Assembly (NCBI RefSeq): GCF_000828615.1
Contig: NZ_AP012273.1
Location: 1,178,001 to 1,242,000, forward strand
DNA length: 64,000 nucleotides
Direction of reading: 5' to 3'
From: Thiolapillus brandeum
GTDB taxonomy: Bacteria; Pseudomonadota; Gammaproteobacteria; Chromatiales; Chromatiaceae
In this document: in pieces, positions 34,707 through 44,592 of the stretch
Numbering within the stretch: position 1 is the stretch's first letter
Layout: every line of letters begins with the position of its first letter
Translations under genes and position numbers: made by a program
Notes under the pieces: model-generated
The model's database searches: none
Seen by the model: the letters and a program-made list of their open reading frames with translations, nothing else
What the model was told of the DNA's origin: nothing

Positions 34707-36353
34707 CTACGCTGTTTCCTCGTGGGTGGTAACCCGCGTATTGCGCACATAGTTGTCCGGGATCAATATGGTTGGCTGGCGCTGGGTTTCATCACGCCAT
34801 GGAAAATCCAGATTGTAGTGCAGCCCGCGGCTTTCACGGCGGTGCTGGGCCGAAAGTATGATGAGTTCGGCGACATCCGCCAGGTTGCGCAGTTCCAGCA
34901 GGTCATTGGTGACGCGGAAATTGCTGTAATACTCCCGGATCTCGTGCTGTAAAAGGTTGATCCGCCGCCGCGCCCTTGCCAGGCGCTTGTTACGCCGCAC
35001 GATACCCACATAGTCCCACATGAAGCGGCGCAGTTCCTCCCAGTTGTGAGCGACCACGACTTCCTCGTCCGAATCCCTGACCCGGCTTTCATCCCAGTGG
35101 GGCAGAGGGGGAAGGGTGTCGTCGTTGTCCTGTAACTGCCGGGCAATATCCCGGGCGGCAAGTTCACTGAACACCAGGCATTCGAGGAGGGAGTTGCTGG
35201 CCATACGGTTGGCGCCGTGCAGGCCGGTGTATGCGGTTTCCCCTACGGCATAAAGCCCCCGGACATCCGTGCGTGCCTTGTGATCGGTCCAGATTCCCCC
35301 GCAGGTGTAGTGGGCTGCAGGCACCACGGGAATAGGTTCGCGGGTGATATCCACCCCAAATTCGAGGCAGCGTTTGTATATGGTGGGAAAATGCTCCCGG
35401 ATGAAGGCGGCGTCTCTGTGACTGATGTCCAGATAGACATTGTCCAGGCCCTGTTTTTTCATCTCGTTGTCGATTGCCCGGGCGACGATATCCCTGGGTG
35501 CCAGTTCCCCGCGCTGGTCGTATTGATCCATGAACCGCTGTCCGTCGGGCAGAACCAGTTTTCCCCCTTCGCCGCGAACAGCCTCGGTAATCAAAAATGA
35601 TTTCGCATCGGGATGGTACAGGCAGGTGGGGTGGAACTGAATGAATTCCATGTTGGCGACCCGGCAACCGGCACGCCAGCCCATGGCAATGCCGTCTCCG
35701 GTGGCCACATCCGGATTGCTGGTGTACAGGTAGACCTTGTTGGAGCCACCGGTAGCCAGAACCACGAAGCGGGCACCAATTGTTCTGACCTGGTCATTTT
35801 TCAGGTCCAGCAGGTAGGCGCCATGGCAACGGCGGGCCTGGTGGCCGTCTCCCCGGGGAGTGCATATCAGATCGATGGCAATATGGTGTTCCATGAGGTG
35901 GATATTCGCCTGGTGGCGGGCCTGATCCTCCAGGCTCAGTTCCACGACTTTTCCCGTGGCATCGGCGGCATGAATAACCCTGCGGTGGCTGTGGCCTCCC
36001 TCCCGGGTCAGGTGGTAGCCCGATGAACCTGTGGGAGGCTGCTGGGTGAACTCCACTCCCTGATTCAGCAACCAGCGGATATTCTGCGGGCCGTGTTCCA
36101 CCACCAGTTTGACGACCTCTTCGTCACAAAGGTCGGCACCGGCCTCCAGGGTGTCCTGGATATGGGATTCCATGGAGTCGGCCTCGTCCAGCACGGCAGA
36201 GATGCCGCCTTGGGCGTAGAGGGTGTTGCCTTCCTTGAGTTCACGTTTGGAAACCACGGCGATCCGTGCGTGTTCCGGCAGTCGCAGGGCCAGACTGAGC
36301 CCGGCGGCGCCGCTGCCGATAATTAGAACATCATAATCGTAATTTTTTGACAT
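34707..36353 (-). CDS. nadB: L-aspartate oxidase
   Basis: 548 residues, normal for NadB. FAD-binding [11 protein letters not shown] (13-23), [23 protein letters not shown]-like HAADATGK and the C-terminal helical domain with [10 protein letters not shown] are all visible. It oxidises L-aspartate to iminoaspartate, the first step of NAD synthesis, feeding NadA. The nadB-rpoE divergent order is the usual one in Gammaproteobacteria. Confidence 0.96.
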   Translation of the reverse strand: MSKNYDYDVLIIGSGAAGLSLALRLPEHARIAVVSKRELKEGNTLYAQGGISAVLDEADSMESHIQDTLEAGADLCDEEVVKLVVEHGPQNIRWLLNQGVEFTQQPPTGSSGYHLTREGGHSHRRVIHAADATGKVVELSLEDQARHQANIHLMEHHIAIDLICTPRGDGHQARRCHGAYLLDLKNDQVRTIGARFVVLATGGSNKVYLYTSNPDVATGDGIAMGWRAGCRVANMEFIQFHPTCLYHPDAKSFLITEAVRGEGGKLVLPDGQRFMDQYDQRGELAPRDIVARAIDNEMKKQGLDNVYLDISHRDAAFIREHFPTIYKRCLEFGVDITREPIPVVPAAHYTCGGIWTDHKARTDVRGLYAVGETAYTGLHGANRMASNSLLECLVFSELAARDIARQLQDNDDTLPPLPHWDESRVRDSDEEVVVAHNWEELRRFMWDYVGIVRRNKRLARARRRINLLQHEIREYYSNFRVTNDLLELRNLADVAELIILSAQHRRESRGLHYNLDFPWRDETQRQPTILIPDNYVRNTRVTTHEETA

Positions 36354-36420
36354 AATAGGGCCTGACCAACCATCTGCTCCCGAGCTCCCGGGGAGACTTA
36401 GAATAAAGTATTCATGAAAC

Positions 36421-36448
36421 AGAACTTTATGACAATAAGCATGTCACA
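36421..36448 (+). promoter_or_regulatory. candidate sigma-E autoregulatory promoter of rpoE
   Basis: AGAACTT at 36421-36427, then a 16-bp spacer, then TCACA at 36444-36448; the sigma-E consensus is GGAACTT, 16 bp, TCAAA, so there is one mismatch in each box and the spacing is exact. It lies 49 bp before the rpoE start codon, where self-activated promoters of this operon are found in E. coli and Pseudomonas. Confidence 0.6.
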
Positions 36449-36496
36449 TTGGCATAAGAGAAGAAAGCCATGGGGACGTGGCCCAGGGAGTATGCC

Positions 36497-37075
36497 ATGA
36501 CCTCGAGCGCCGAAGCCGACCTCAGGTTGGTGGAAAAAGTAAAAAAAGGCGACAAGAAGGCTTTTGACCTGCTGGTTCTGAAATACCAGCAGAAGGTGGC
36601 GAATATTATCTCGCGCTATATTCATGACAGCAGCGAGGTGTTTGATGTCAGTCAGGAGGCTTTCATCAAGGCCTACCGGGCATTGCCGAAGTTTCGTGGT
36701 GACAGTGCTTTTTATACATGGCTGTACCGTATTGCCATCAATACCGCCAAGAACCACCTGGCGGCCAAAGGACGCCGACCTCCGGCAGATGATGTGGAGG
36801 CGGCGACGGCAGAACAACTGGATTCCGGCGCCAGACTCAAGGAGTTCGATACGCCGGAACACCTGTTGCTGCAGGATGAAATAGCCCGTACGATTCGGGA
36901 TGCCCTGAATGAGCTGCCGGATGACCTGCGAACCGCCATCAGTTTGCGGGAACTGGAAGGATTGAGCTATGAAGAGATTGCCCAGGCCATGGATTGTCCT
37001 ATCGGCACCGTACGTTCACGGATCTTTCGTGCACGGGATGCCATTGAAAAGAAACTGAGACCCTTGTTGAGTTAG
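36497..37075 (+). CDS. rpoE: RNA polymerase sigma factor RpoE (AlgU type)
   Basis: 192 residues, the standard length. Region 2 includes DVSQEAFIKAYRALPKFRGDSAFYTWLYRIA split over about 50-80, and region 4 includes LSYEEIAQAMDCPIGTVRSRIFRAR. It directs the envelope-stress response and is held inactive by RseA, encoded next. The ATG at 36497 has AGGGAG 8 nt upstream and gives the conserved start; an ATG 27 nt earlier is possible. Confidence 0.96.
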   Translation: MTSSAEADLRLVEKVKKGDKKAFDLLVLKYQQKVANIISRYIHDSSEVFDVSQEAFIKAYRALPKFRGDSAFYTWLYRIAINTAKNHLAAKGRRPPADDVEAATAEQLDSGARLKEFDTPEHLLLQDEIARTIRDALNELPDDLRTAISLRELEGLSYEEIAQAMDCPIGTVRSRIFRARDAIEKKLRPLLS

Positions 37076-37081
37076 AACGAG

Positions 37082-37696
37082 ATGCACACCATGCCTGAAA
37101 ATGGAAACAACTTGCAGAAAGACCGCCTGTCGGCGCTCATTGACAACGAGCTCGATGAACTGGATATGCTCAAGGCGAGCCACGAAATCAGCCGGGATCC
37201 GGAAATGCGGGATCTGCTGGCACGTTATCAGATGATCAGTGACAGCTTGCGGGGAGAGGATGTTCAGCTTTCCTCCATGATGCTGGTGAACCGTGTCAGT
37301 GAACGCCTGGAATCCGAGCCCACTGTACTGGCGCCGAAGAACACATCAGCACGGCTGCCGCGTTGGGTGCAGCCGGTAGCAGGCACCGCTCTGGCCGCTT
37401 CTGTGGCGGCAGTGGGGATATTGCTGGGACCCCAGCTCATCAATGGGGGCAATCAACCCCTGGCCCCGGCAGACATGGGGCGGCAGATCGTGGCCCAGCC
37501 CATCGGTGAGGTGAAGCCTGAGCCGGTGATGGTTTCCCAGGAGGAAAATCACTGGAAAACCATTGATGACAAGACCACCCGCAACCGCCTGGATCGCTAC
37601 CTGGAGCAGCACAGTCAGTATGCGGCAGCACCCGGTGGCGTGCAGGGTGTCATGCCTTACACATCGTTCGTAAGTTATGGCCAACCTCCCAAGTAG
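37082..37696 (+). CDS. rseA: sigma-E anti-sigma factor RseA (MucA type)
   Basis: 204 residues: a cytoplasmic anti-sigma domain (DRLSALIDNELDELDM onward), one membrane helix (about 98-118) and a periplasmic tail that RseB and DegS recognise. It sequesters RpoE at the membrane until cleaved under stress. It starts 6 bp after rpoE; ATGs at 37082 and 37091 are both possible. Confidence 0.92.
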   Translation: MHTMPENGNNLQKDRLSALIDNELDELDMLKASHEISRDPEMRDLLARYQMISDSLRGEDVQLSSMMLVNRVSERLESEPTVLAPKNTSARLPRWVQPVAGTALAASVAAVGILLGPQLINGGNQPLAPADMGRQIVAQPIGEVKPEPVMVSQEENHWKTIDDKTTRNRLDRYLEQHSQYAAAPGGVQGVMPYTSFVSYGQPPK

Positions 37697-37700
37697 GCTG

Positions 37701-38714
37701 ATGAAGGGCCTGTTGCTCCTGCTGCTGAGTTTTTCCGGCGTTGTTGCCGCTGCCACGGAACAAAGCAGTCACAATGAGGCAATTCAGTGGCTGGAGCGCA
37801 TGAATCAGGCTGTCCTGAGCGTGAACTATGAGGGGCATTTTGTCTACCAGTGCGGCGGAACCCTGGAAGCCATGTATATCCGCCATCAAAATGGGGAACA
37901 GGGTTCCCGTGAATCTCTATCCTCCCTTACCGGACTGCCCAGAGAAGTCATTCGAGACTCGCGATCCATTACGGTCATCACCAATCGCAATGGCAAGCTG
38001 CAGGTTTCTCAGCAACCAGCGGTAGGCAGATTGTCGCCGCTGAAGTCTTTGCAACTGGGTGAGTTGGAAAAGAATTACGATCTGCGCATGGGCAGTACAA
38101 CGAGGGTGGCTGGTCGTACCGGTGTGGCTGTCCTGTTATTGCCCAGGGATGATTTGCGCTATGGCTATCGCCTGGTCCTGGACAAGATGAGTGCTCTGCC
38201 CCTGGATCTTACGGTAGTCGATAGCAGGAATGAGGTGCAGTCCCACATCATGTTTACGGATCTGCGCATTACCGATGTGGATCTTGCCTCGATTCAGCAA
38301 TCGGGGAGTCAGTCACCACCAGATCAGCAAACGACTGTCAGTGTCACTCTGGCGGGACTGGAGGCGAAAGACAGTACTGCCAAAATCCCTCACAAACAGC
38401 CTTTGCAGGATGTGTCGCAACCGGAGTCATCCTGGCAGTTTGAAGCGGTTCCAAAAGGCTTCCGTCTCATCAATCACCAACGCCTGTCCCGGAATGGCCT
38501 GTATCATTTTGTGTTTTCGGATGGGTTGGCCACTGTTTCTGTTTATCTGGAGCCTATTGGGAAAGGGGAGCATGCTTTTGAAGGCTTCACAACCCTGGGT
38601 TCCATGAATGTCCTGGGGCGGCGTTTTGACCAGTACCAATTGACGGTTGTGGGGGAGGTTCCTTCACGAACCCTCGAACTGCTGGCCAGCGGCATCAAAC
38701 CGCACCATTCCTGA
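37701..38714 (+). CDS. rseB: sigma-E regulatory protein RseB (MucB type)
   Basis: 337 residues with a signal peptide (KGLLLLLLSFSGVVAAA) and the two MucB/RseB domains: an N-terminal LolA-like lipid-sensing domain (NYEGHFVYQCGGTLEAMYI) and a C-terminal domain that binds RseA. It shields RseA from proteolysis. The ATG at 37701 is chosen; an in-frame ATG at 37677 would overlap rseA by 20 bp and also give a usable signal peptide. Confidence 0.92.
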   Translation: MKGLLLLLLSFSGVVAAATEQSSHNEAIQWLERMNQAVLSVNYEGHFVYQCGGTLEAMYIRHQNGEQGSRESLSSLTGLPREVIRDSRSITVITNRNGKLQVSQQPAVGRLSPLKSLQLGELEKNYDLRMGSTTRVAGRTGVAVLLLPRDDLRYGYRLVLDKMSALPLDLTVVDSRNEVQSHIMFTDLRITDVDLASIQQSGSQSPPDQQTTVSVTLAGLEAKDSTAKIPHKQPLQDVSQPESSWQFEAVPKGFRLINHQRLSRNGLYHFVFSDGLATVSVYLEPIGKGEHAFEGFTTLGSMNVLGRRFDQYQLTVVGEVPSRTLELLASGIKPHHS

Positions 38715-38725
38715 GGAGGCCTGCC

Positions 38726-39226
38726 GTGCTGGAGGAAGAAGGCGTAGTGCTGGAGATCAACAACGGCTTGGCCGAAGTTCTGACCCAAAGAAAATCCGCC
38801 TGCGGCAGCTGTGCTGCAAAAAATGGTTGTGGTACATCCCTGGTGGAAAGTTTGTTTCCTCAGCGATCCAGGGCCTTCCTTGCAAAAAATGAAGTCGGCG
38901 CGAAGGAGGGGGATCAGGTGATTCTTGGTCTGGATGAAGCAGCGTTGCAGATGGCTTCCCTGCTGGTTTACCTGGTTCCAATACTGGGTTTGATTGCAGG
39001 AGCCATGTTGGGTACCTGGCTGGGATCCAAACTAGCCACTGGCTATGTGGAAATATTAAGTATTCTTGGCGGCTCAGGCGGCTTTTTCGTTTCTCTGTCC
39101 GTGGTGCGGCACTATAGTGACGCCCTTTCAGGGAAGCATGAATATCAGGCGCAGATTTTGCGTGTAATTCCTCGTGAGAGGATTGTGGTATCTGACATAG
39201 AATTGCAGGGAATGTCAAAAGGATGA
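38726..39226 (+). CDS. rseC: SoxR-reducing / sigma-E modulator RseC (MucC type)
   Basis: 166 residues: a cysteine-rich N-terminal segment (CGSCAAKNGCG, near 29-39), two membrane helices (about 78-125) and a short tail. RseC family proteins modulate sigma-E signalling and, as RsxC partners, reduction of SoxR. GTG start with a near-perfect GAGGAGG site 6 nt upstream. It overlaps mucD by 4 bp. Confidence 0.9.
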   Translation: MLEEEGVVLEINNGLAEVLTQRKSACGSCAAKNGCGTSLVESLFPQRSRAFLAKNEVGAKEGDQVILGLDEAALQMASLLVYLVPILGLIAGAMLGTWLGSKLATGYVEILSILGGSGGFFVSLSVVRHYSDALSGKHEYQAQILRVIPRERIVVSDIELQGMSKG

Positions 39227-40656
39227 AATTAGCAGGTATGAAAACAGCATTTCTGATGCTCCTGATGCTGCTGGCACCGGGAATTCAAGCTCACGGGTTG
39301 CCGGATTTCACCGGGCTGGTGGAGCAGAATGCTCCTGCGGTGGTGAACATCAGCACTGTCTCTCACGGCAGCACCTCCCAGGCTCACTCCTTCCATTCTC
39401 CTGAAAATATGCCACTGCCGGAGACCAGCCCGTTCAATGAGCTGTTCAGGCGCTTTTTCGAAGAGCAGCAGGGAGCACTTCCTCCGGAGGAAACCGAGTC
39501 TCTGGGGTCCGGCTTCATTGTGTCCCCGGATGGATATGTGCTCACCAACCGTCATGTGGTGGATGGCGCGGACGAGGTCATAGTGCGGTTGAGCAACCGC
39601 AAGTCCTATGAGGCAAAGGTTGTTGGTTCGGATCAGGCCAGTGATATCGCATTGTTGAAAATCGACGCCACGGATCTTCCTGTTGTGAAAATAGGCAGTA
39701 GCAAGGATCTCAAGATTGGAGAATGGGTGTTAGCCATTGGTTCTCCTTTTGGTTTTGAGGCAACGGTTACTGCTGGTATCGTCAGCGCCAAAGGGCGCAG
39801 CCTGCCGAGTGAGAACTACGTGCCCTATATCCAGACTGATGTGGCCATTAATCCAGGCAATTCCGGTGGCCCGTTGTTCAATCTTCAGGGCGAGGTGGTG
39901 GGTATCAATTCACAGATATTCAGTCGTTCCGGGGGCTTTATGGGGCTTTCCTTTGCGGTACCCATAGAACTGGCGATGAACGTGGTCAACCAGTTGCGCA
40001 AGGATGGTCATGTTACCCGGGGTTATCTGGGCGTGTTGATTCAGGATATCGATCGAAATCTGGCTGAATCCTTTGGCATGGACTATCCCAGAGGTGCGTT
40101 AGTGGCCAAAGTCATCGAGGATTCACCAGCTGCTCGCGGTGGATTGCAGGCCGGCGATGTAATTCTTGAATTCAATGGTCGGTTACTGAGGGATTCTTCC
40201 CAGTTGCCGCCCATGGTGGGCACCACTCCTGTGGGCAGCGACGTGATGTTGAAGGTATTACGCCATGGCAGGGAAATGCCCCTGACCGTCCGTTTAGCGG
40301 AGCTGCCGCCTCAGGATGAAGCAGACGATTCCGGGCAGGAAGAAGCGGCTGGTGAAGAAAAAGCGCAAAAAAGTAATCGGTTGGGGCTGGTGTTTTCCGA
40401 ATTGAAGAAAGAAGAACGCCAGGAATTGGGTATTCCTGATGATCAGGGAGTCCTGGTGAGCCAGGTAACCGCAGAAGCTGCGGCGGCCTCCATTCAGCCG
40501 GGGGATGTGATCCTGATGATGGATGGACAAAAGATCACCTCAATTGCCCAGCTGCAGAAACTCATAGAAGCGGCTCCTGCCGGCAAGAGTGTGGCATTTC
40601 TGGTGCAAAAAGCCTCCGGACCGGTTTTCCTTGCCTTGCACATGCCTGGTGACTGA
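39223..40656 (+). CDS. mucD: periplasmic serine protease, DegP/MucD family
   Basis: 477 residues: signal peptide ending near QAHG, trypsin-like domain with catalytic H111 (TNRHVVDG), D141 (SDIALLKID) and S214 (GNSGGPLF), and two PDZ domains (about 265-350 and 385-470). It degrades misfolded envelope proteins and dampens sigma-E, and as the fifth gene of the rpoE operon fits the MucD position of Pseudomonas. The long Q-linker of DegP is short here, nearer to DegQ. Confidence 0.94.
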   Translation: MKLAGMKTAFLMLLMLLAPGIQAHGLPDFTGLVEQNAPAVVNISTVSHGSTSQAHSFHSPENMPLPETSPFNELFRRFFEEQQGALPPEETESLGSGFIVSPDGYVLTNRHVVDGADEVIVRLSNRKSYEAKVVGSDQASDIALLKIDATDLPVVKIGSSKDLKIGEWVLAIGSPFGFEATVTAGIVSAKGRSLPSENYVPYIQTDVAINPGNSGGPLFNLQGEVVGINSQIFSRSGGFMGLSFAVPIELAMNVVNQLRKDGHVTRGYLGVLIQDIDRNLAESFGMDYPRGALVAKVIEDSPAARGGLQAGDVILEFNGRLLRDSSQLPPMVGTTPVGSDVMLKVLRHGREMPLTVRLAELPPQDEADDSGQEEAAGEEKAQKSNRLGLVFSELKKEERQELGIPDDQGVLVSQVTAEAAAASIQPGDVILMMDGQKITSIAQLQKLIEAAPAGKSVAFLVQKASGPVFLALHMPGD

Positions 40657-40765
40657 GAGGGTTTCCAGTAAATCTGCCGGGAAATCCTCGCCGATCCAGA
40701 GTATCATTCGCGGTTGCTGTTTTTGCAGAACCCCCCGTCCAGCGGGGCATGTTGCCTGAGGCCCG

Positions 40766-42571
40766 ATGTCCAAACTCGATCATATCCGAAACTTTTCCAT
40801 CATCGCTCATATCGATCACGGAAAATCCACTATCGCAGACCGTTTCATACAGATTTGTGGCGGTCTGACCGAAAGGGAGATGGAGGCTCAGGTGCTGGAC
40901 TCCATGGACCTGGAGCGGGAGCGGGGTATTACCATCAAGGCCCAGAGTGTCACTCTGGACTTCAAGGCAAAAGATGGAGAAACCTACAAACTGAACTTCA
41001 TCGATACCCCAGGGCATGTGGACTTCTCCTATGAGGTGTCCCGTTCCCTTGCCGCCTGTGAAGGTGCATTGTTGGTGGTGGATGCTGCACAAGGGGTCGA
41101 AGCACAAAGTGTTGCGAACTGTTACACAGCCATCGAACAGGGTCTGGAAGTCGTGCCAGTGCTCAACAAGATCGACCTGCCTTCCGCTGAACCCGAGCGG
41201 GTCATCACCGAAATCGAGGAAATCATCGGGATCGAAGCCGAGGATGCCCTGCGTGTGAGCGCCAAGACCGGCATGGGTATCGAAGAACTTCTGGAAAGTC
41301 TGGTGGAGAGAGTGCCGCCGCCTTCCGGTGACCCCGAAGGCCCCCTGCAGGCATTGATCATAGACTCATGGTTCGATCCCTATGTGGGAGTCATATCCCT
41401 GATACGGGTCATGAATGGCAGCATCAAGCGTCGTGACAAGTTTGTGATCATGTCTACCGGCCGAACCTATCAGGCAGAGAAGGTCGGGGTGTTCACTCCC
41501 AAGCGTACGGATATGCCCGAGCTGGCTACCGGTGAAGTCGGTTATGTTATTGCCGGAATCAAGGAAATCGATGCCGCTCCCGTGGGTGATACCATCACTC
41601 TGGCGGACAACTCCGCCACTGAACCGTTGCCGGGATTCAAGGAAATGCAGCCCCGGGTGTTTGCAGGCTTGTATCCCATCAGTTCTGATGACTACGAAAA
41701 CTTTCGGGAAGCCTTGCATAAGCTGCGCCTCAATGATGCAGCCCTGCATTTTGAACCCGAAACCTCCCAGGCGCTTGGGTTTGGTTTCCGTTGTGGTTTC
41801 CTGGGTATGTTGCACATGGAGATCATCCAGGAACGCCTGGAACGGGAATACGATCTGGATCTGATCACCACGGCGCCCACGGTTATCTACGAAGTGGAAA
41901 AGAGTGATGGCAGCATCATTATGGTGGACAACCCAGCAGATCTTCCGGATCCCGGGCAAATTGCGGAAATCCGCGAACCCATCATCACTGCACACATCCT
42001 GGTGCCTCAGGACTACCTTGGGAATGTTATCAGCCTGTGTATTGAAAAACGCGGTGTGCAGAAAAACATGCAATACCTGGGTGGCCAGGTGCAATTGGTC
42101 TACGATCTTCCCATGAACGAAGTGGTGCTCGATTTCTTCGACCGCCTCAAGTCGGTCAGCCGGGGTTATGCGTCTTTTGAATACGAGCTCGACCGCTTTC
42201 AGCCAGCCAACCTGGTGAAACTGGATATTCTCATCAACGGTGAACGTGTGGATGCCCTGTCTCTCATCGTACATCGTGACTACGCGGAAAGCCGGGGCAG
42301 GGATCTGACTGAGAAAATGAAGGAGATCATTCCCCGGCAGATGTTTGAGGTGGCGATACAGGCGGCTTTGGGCAGCAAGATTATTGCCCGCTCTACGGTC
42401 AAGGCTCTGCGCAAGAATGTGACAGCCAAATGCTATGGCGGCGATATCACGCGCAAACGGAAGTTGCTGGAGAAACAAAAAGCTGGCAAGAAGCGTATGA
42501 AGCAGGTGGGACGTGTTGAAATACCACAGGAAGCTTTTCTTGCCGTCCTCAATGTGGGCAAGGATAAATAA
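40766..42571 (+). CDS. lepA: elongation factor 4 (LepA)
   Basis: 601 residues. GTPase motifs [17 protein letters not shown] and NKIDLPSA are present, followed by the EF-G-like domains and the LepA-specific C-terminal domain rich in Lys and Arg ([18 protein letters not shown]). It acts on ribosomes during initiation or stalled elongation under stress. It follows mucD after 109 bp and precedes lepB by 17 bp, the usual pair. Confidence 0.97.
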   Translation: MSKLDHIRNFSIIAHIDHGKSTIADRFIQICGGLTEREMEAQVLDSMDLERERGITIKAQSVTLDFKAKDGETYKLNFIDTPGHVDFSYEVSRSLAACEGALLVVDAAQGVEAQSVANCYTAIEQGLEVVPVLNKIDLPSAEPERVITEIEEIIGIEAEDALRVSAKTGMGIEELLESLVERVPPPSGDPEGPLQALIIDSWFDPYVGVISLIRVMNGSIKRRDKFVIMSTGRTYQAEKVGVFTPKRTDMPELATGEVGYVIAGIKEIDAAPVGDTITLADNSATEPLPGFKEMQPRVFAGLYPISSDDYENFREALHKLRLNDAALHFEPETSQALGFGFRCGFLGMLHMEIIQERLEREYDLDLITTAPTVIYEVEKSDGSIIMVDNPADLPDPGQIAEIREPIITAHILVPQDYLGNVISLCIEKRGVQKNMQYLGGQVQLVYDLPMNEVVLDFFDRLKSVSRGYASFEYELDRFQPANLVKLDILINGERVDALSLIVHRDYAESRGRDLTEKMKEIIPRQMFEVAIQAALGSKIIARSTVKALRKNVTAKCYGGDITRKRKLLEKQKAGKKRMKQVGRVEIPQEAFLAVLNVGKDK

Positions 42572-42588
42572 TTGGAGCAATTCAGCTT

Positions 42589-43497
42589 ATGAGCCAGGAA
42601 AAAAAAGATGTATCCATCGTGGATTTTGTCGTTCTTATTGGTGTCACGGCAGGTTTTGTCTGGTTGCTGATCCGCCGTGATATCGAATCGGCGCTGGCAT
42701 TTGCCACCGTAGCCTCGGGCCTGATTTGGGTTGGATACTGGCTGTTGGGAAAGAAGGCCGGCAAAGCCGCGGCAGACCAGACAGATGGAGCAAAAACAGA
42801 AACAAAAGAGCCTCTCATGGTGGATTATGCACGCTCTTTTTTTCCCATATTCCTGTTTGTACTGTTACTGCGGGCGTTCGTGGTGGAGCCTTTTCGGATT
42901 CCCTCCGGATCCATGATGCCGACCTTGCTGGTAGGTGACTTCATACTGGTGAACAAATTCGCCTATGGTTTACGTATGCCCGTTACCAAGACCAAGCTGG
43001 TCGAGATCGATGAACCCGAACGGGGGGATGTGGTTGTATTCCGCTATCCCAAGAATCCAAAGATCGACTACATAAAACGGCTCATCGGATTGCCGGGAGA
43101 TCATATCTTTTATCGCAACAAGACCGTGTACGTGAATGGGGTGGCAATGCCTCAGGAACCCGTTGGTGTATATCATGCCGTAGGGTCGGGTATGCGCTCG
43201 GATGGCACCAATGAAATGCGTGAGAACCTGGACGGGGTGCAGCATTCCATACTTGTGGATCCTCGCAGACCGGATCTGCCCCCGGCCTGTTACGTGTTGG
43301 CCAGAGGCGAGATCACTGTTCCCCAGGGACACTATTTTGTCATGGGAGATAACCGCGACAACAGCAATGACAGTCGCTGCTGGGGCTTCGTACCCGAAGA
43401 GAATTTGGTTGGCAAGGCCTTTATGATATGGTTAAGTTTTGATCCGAATCGTTCGGGCATATTTGACTGGTCGCGTGTTGGCCAGGCCATTCATTGA
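42589..43497 (+). CDS. lepB: signal peptidase I
   Basis: 302 residues with two N-terminal membrane helices and a periplasmic catalytic domain. The nucleophile is S108 in PSGSMMPTL and the general base is K163 in YIKRLIGLPGD; the GDNRDNSNDSR box near the C terminus is also intact. It removes signal peptides from exported proteins. Normal place between lepA and rnc. Confidence 0.96.
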   Translation: MSQEKKDVSIVDFVVLIGVTAGFVWLLIRRDIESALAFATVASGLIWVGYWLLGKKAGKAAADQTDGAKTETKEPLMVDYARSFFPIFLFVLLLRAFVVEPFRIPSGSMMPTLLVGDFILVNKFAYGLRMPVTKTKLVEIDEPERGDVVVFRYPKNPKIDYIKRLIGLPGDHIFYRNKTVYVNGVAMPQEPVGVYHAVGSGMRSDGTNEMRENLDGVQHSILVDPRRPDLPPACYVLARGEITVPQGHYFVMGDNRDNSNDSRCWGFVPEENLVGKAFMIWLSFDPNRSGIFDWSRVGQAIH

Positions 43498-43523
43498 AAC
43501 GCCGCCCAAAAGAGAGGACGCTA

Positions 43524-43895
43524 ATGCAGTATCTGAAAAAAAATCAGCAGGGTATGAGTATTACTACCTGGATTATGCTTATTGCCATTGCGCTATTCCT
43601 GGTGCTGCTGGGGGTCAGGATGGTTCCAAGCTACATGGAGTATTATTCCATGGCCAAAATAATGGAAAGCATCAAGGACGACCCCCAGTATCGAAAGGCC
43701 CCCCCCAAGCAACTGCGTAAAATTTTCAATCGGCGGGTGAATATCAATGCCATATATGACTTTGATCAGAAATATCTGAAGATCGATCGCAGCAAGGGCA
43801 AAACCAGCATGATTCTGGATTATGAGATCAGAAAGCCGGTTGCCGGCAATGTTTCGGTTCTCATGCATTTCCATAAGGAAGTTGACTGGAAATAG
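43524..43895 (+). CDS. DUF4845 single-pass membrane protein
   Basis: 123 residues, with one N-terminal membrane helix (about 13-33, preceded by KKNQQGMS, a pilin-like basic start) and a small extracytoplasmic domain. DUF4845 proteins are found between lepB and rnc across Gammaproteobacteria and have no established function. The ATG at 43524 has GAGAGGA upstream; codons before it overlap lepB's end. Confidence 0.85.
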   Translation: MQYLKKNQQGMSITTWIMLIAIALFLVLLGVRMVPSYMEYYSMAKIMESIKDDPQYRKAPPKQLRKIFNRRVNINAIYDFDQKYLKIDRSKGKTSMILDYEIRKPVAGNVSVLMHFHKEVDWK

Positions 43896-43911
43896 TCCGG
43901 GGGACAACGGC

Positions 43912-44592
43912 GTGGCCGATTTGAAACGCCTGCAGCGGATGCTGGGATACCAATTCCAGGATGAAGGCTTGCTTGTCCAGGCATTGACCCACCGTAGTGT
44001 CGGATCAAAAAACAACGAACGTATGGAATTCCTGGGGGACGCAATTCTCGGATTTGAGATTGCGGAAAACCTGTTTCAGCGGCATCCCCATGCCAGCGAA
44101 GGGGAACTCAGCCGCGCTCGTGCTCAGTTGGTAAAAAGGGAAACTTTAGCCTCAGTGGCGAGAGATCTCCAGTTGGGTGAATACCTCATTCTGGGAGTGG
44201 GTGAATTGCGTAGCGGTGGTCAGACTCGTGATTCCATTCTTTCAGATGCGGTGGAGGCACTCATTGCCGCAGTATACCTCGATGCGGATATTGACTCGGC
44301 AAGAGCCCTGGTTCGGCGTGTGCTGAAGGATCGTATTGCCAGTTGTTCTCCCCGGGAGCAGCTCAAAGACGCCAAGACACGTTTGCAGGAGCTGTTACAG
44401 GCCCAGGGCAAGGCGCTTCCGGTATACGAAGTGGTATCCGTCGAGGGGCACGCCCATGAACAGCGTTTTATGGTGAAATGTGTTGTGGATAGCCTGGGGA
44501 TTACTCAGTCCGGAGAAGGAAGCAGCCGACGCAAGGCAGAGCAACAGGCCGCCAGAAATGTTCTGATTGAAACGGGAGAGCATCTTTCGTGA
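43912..44592 (+). CDS. rnc: ribonuclease III
   Basis: 226 residues. The signature ERMEFLGDAILGFEIAE carries the metal-binding acids and a later D/E pair (DAVEALIAAVYLD) completes the site; a C-terminal double-stranded RNA-binding domain follows (about 155-222). It processes rRNA precursors and structured mRNAs. The GTG at 43912 with GGGGGA upstream is chosen, as the longer frame would run into DUF4845. It overlaps era by 4 bp. Confidence 0.95.
   Translation: MADLKRLQRMLGYQFQDEGLLVQALTHRSVGSKNNERMEFLGDAILGFEIAENLFQRHPHASEGELSRARAQLVKRETLASVARDLQLGEYLILGVGELRSGGQTRDSILSDAVEALIAAVYLDADIDSARALVRRVLKDRIASCSPREQLKDAKTRLQELLQAQGKALPVYEVVSVEGHAHEQRFMVKCVVDSLGITQSGEGSSRRKAEQQAARNVLIETGEHLS

Noticed and set aside
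41366-42580. Long open frame antisense to lepA (about 400 codons)
   Set aside because: Shadow of lepA; composition is not protein-like and no ribosome site is seen.
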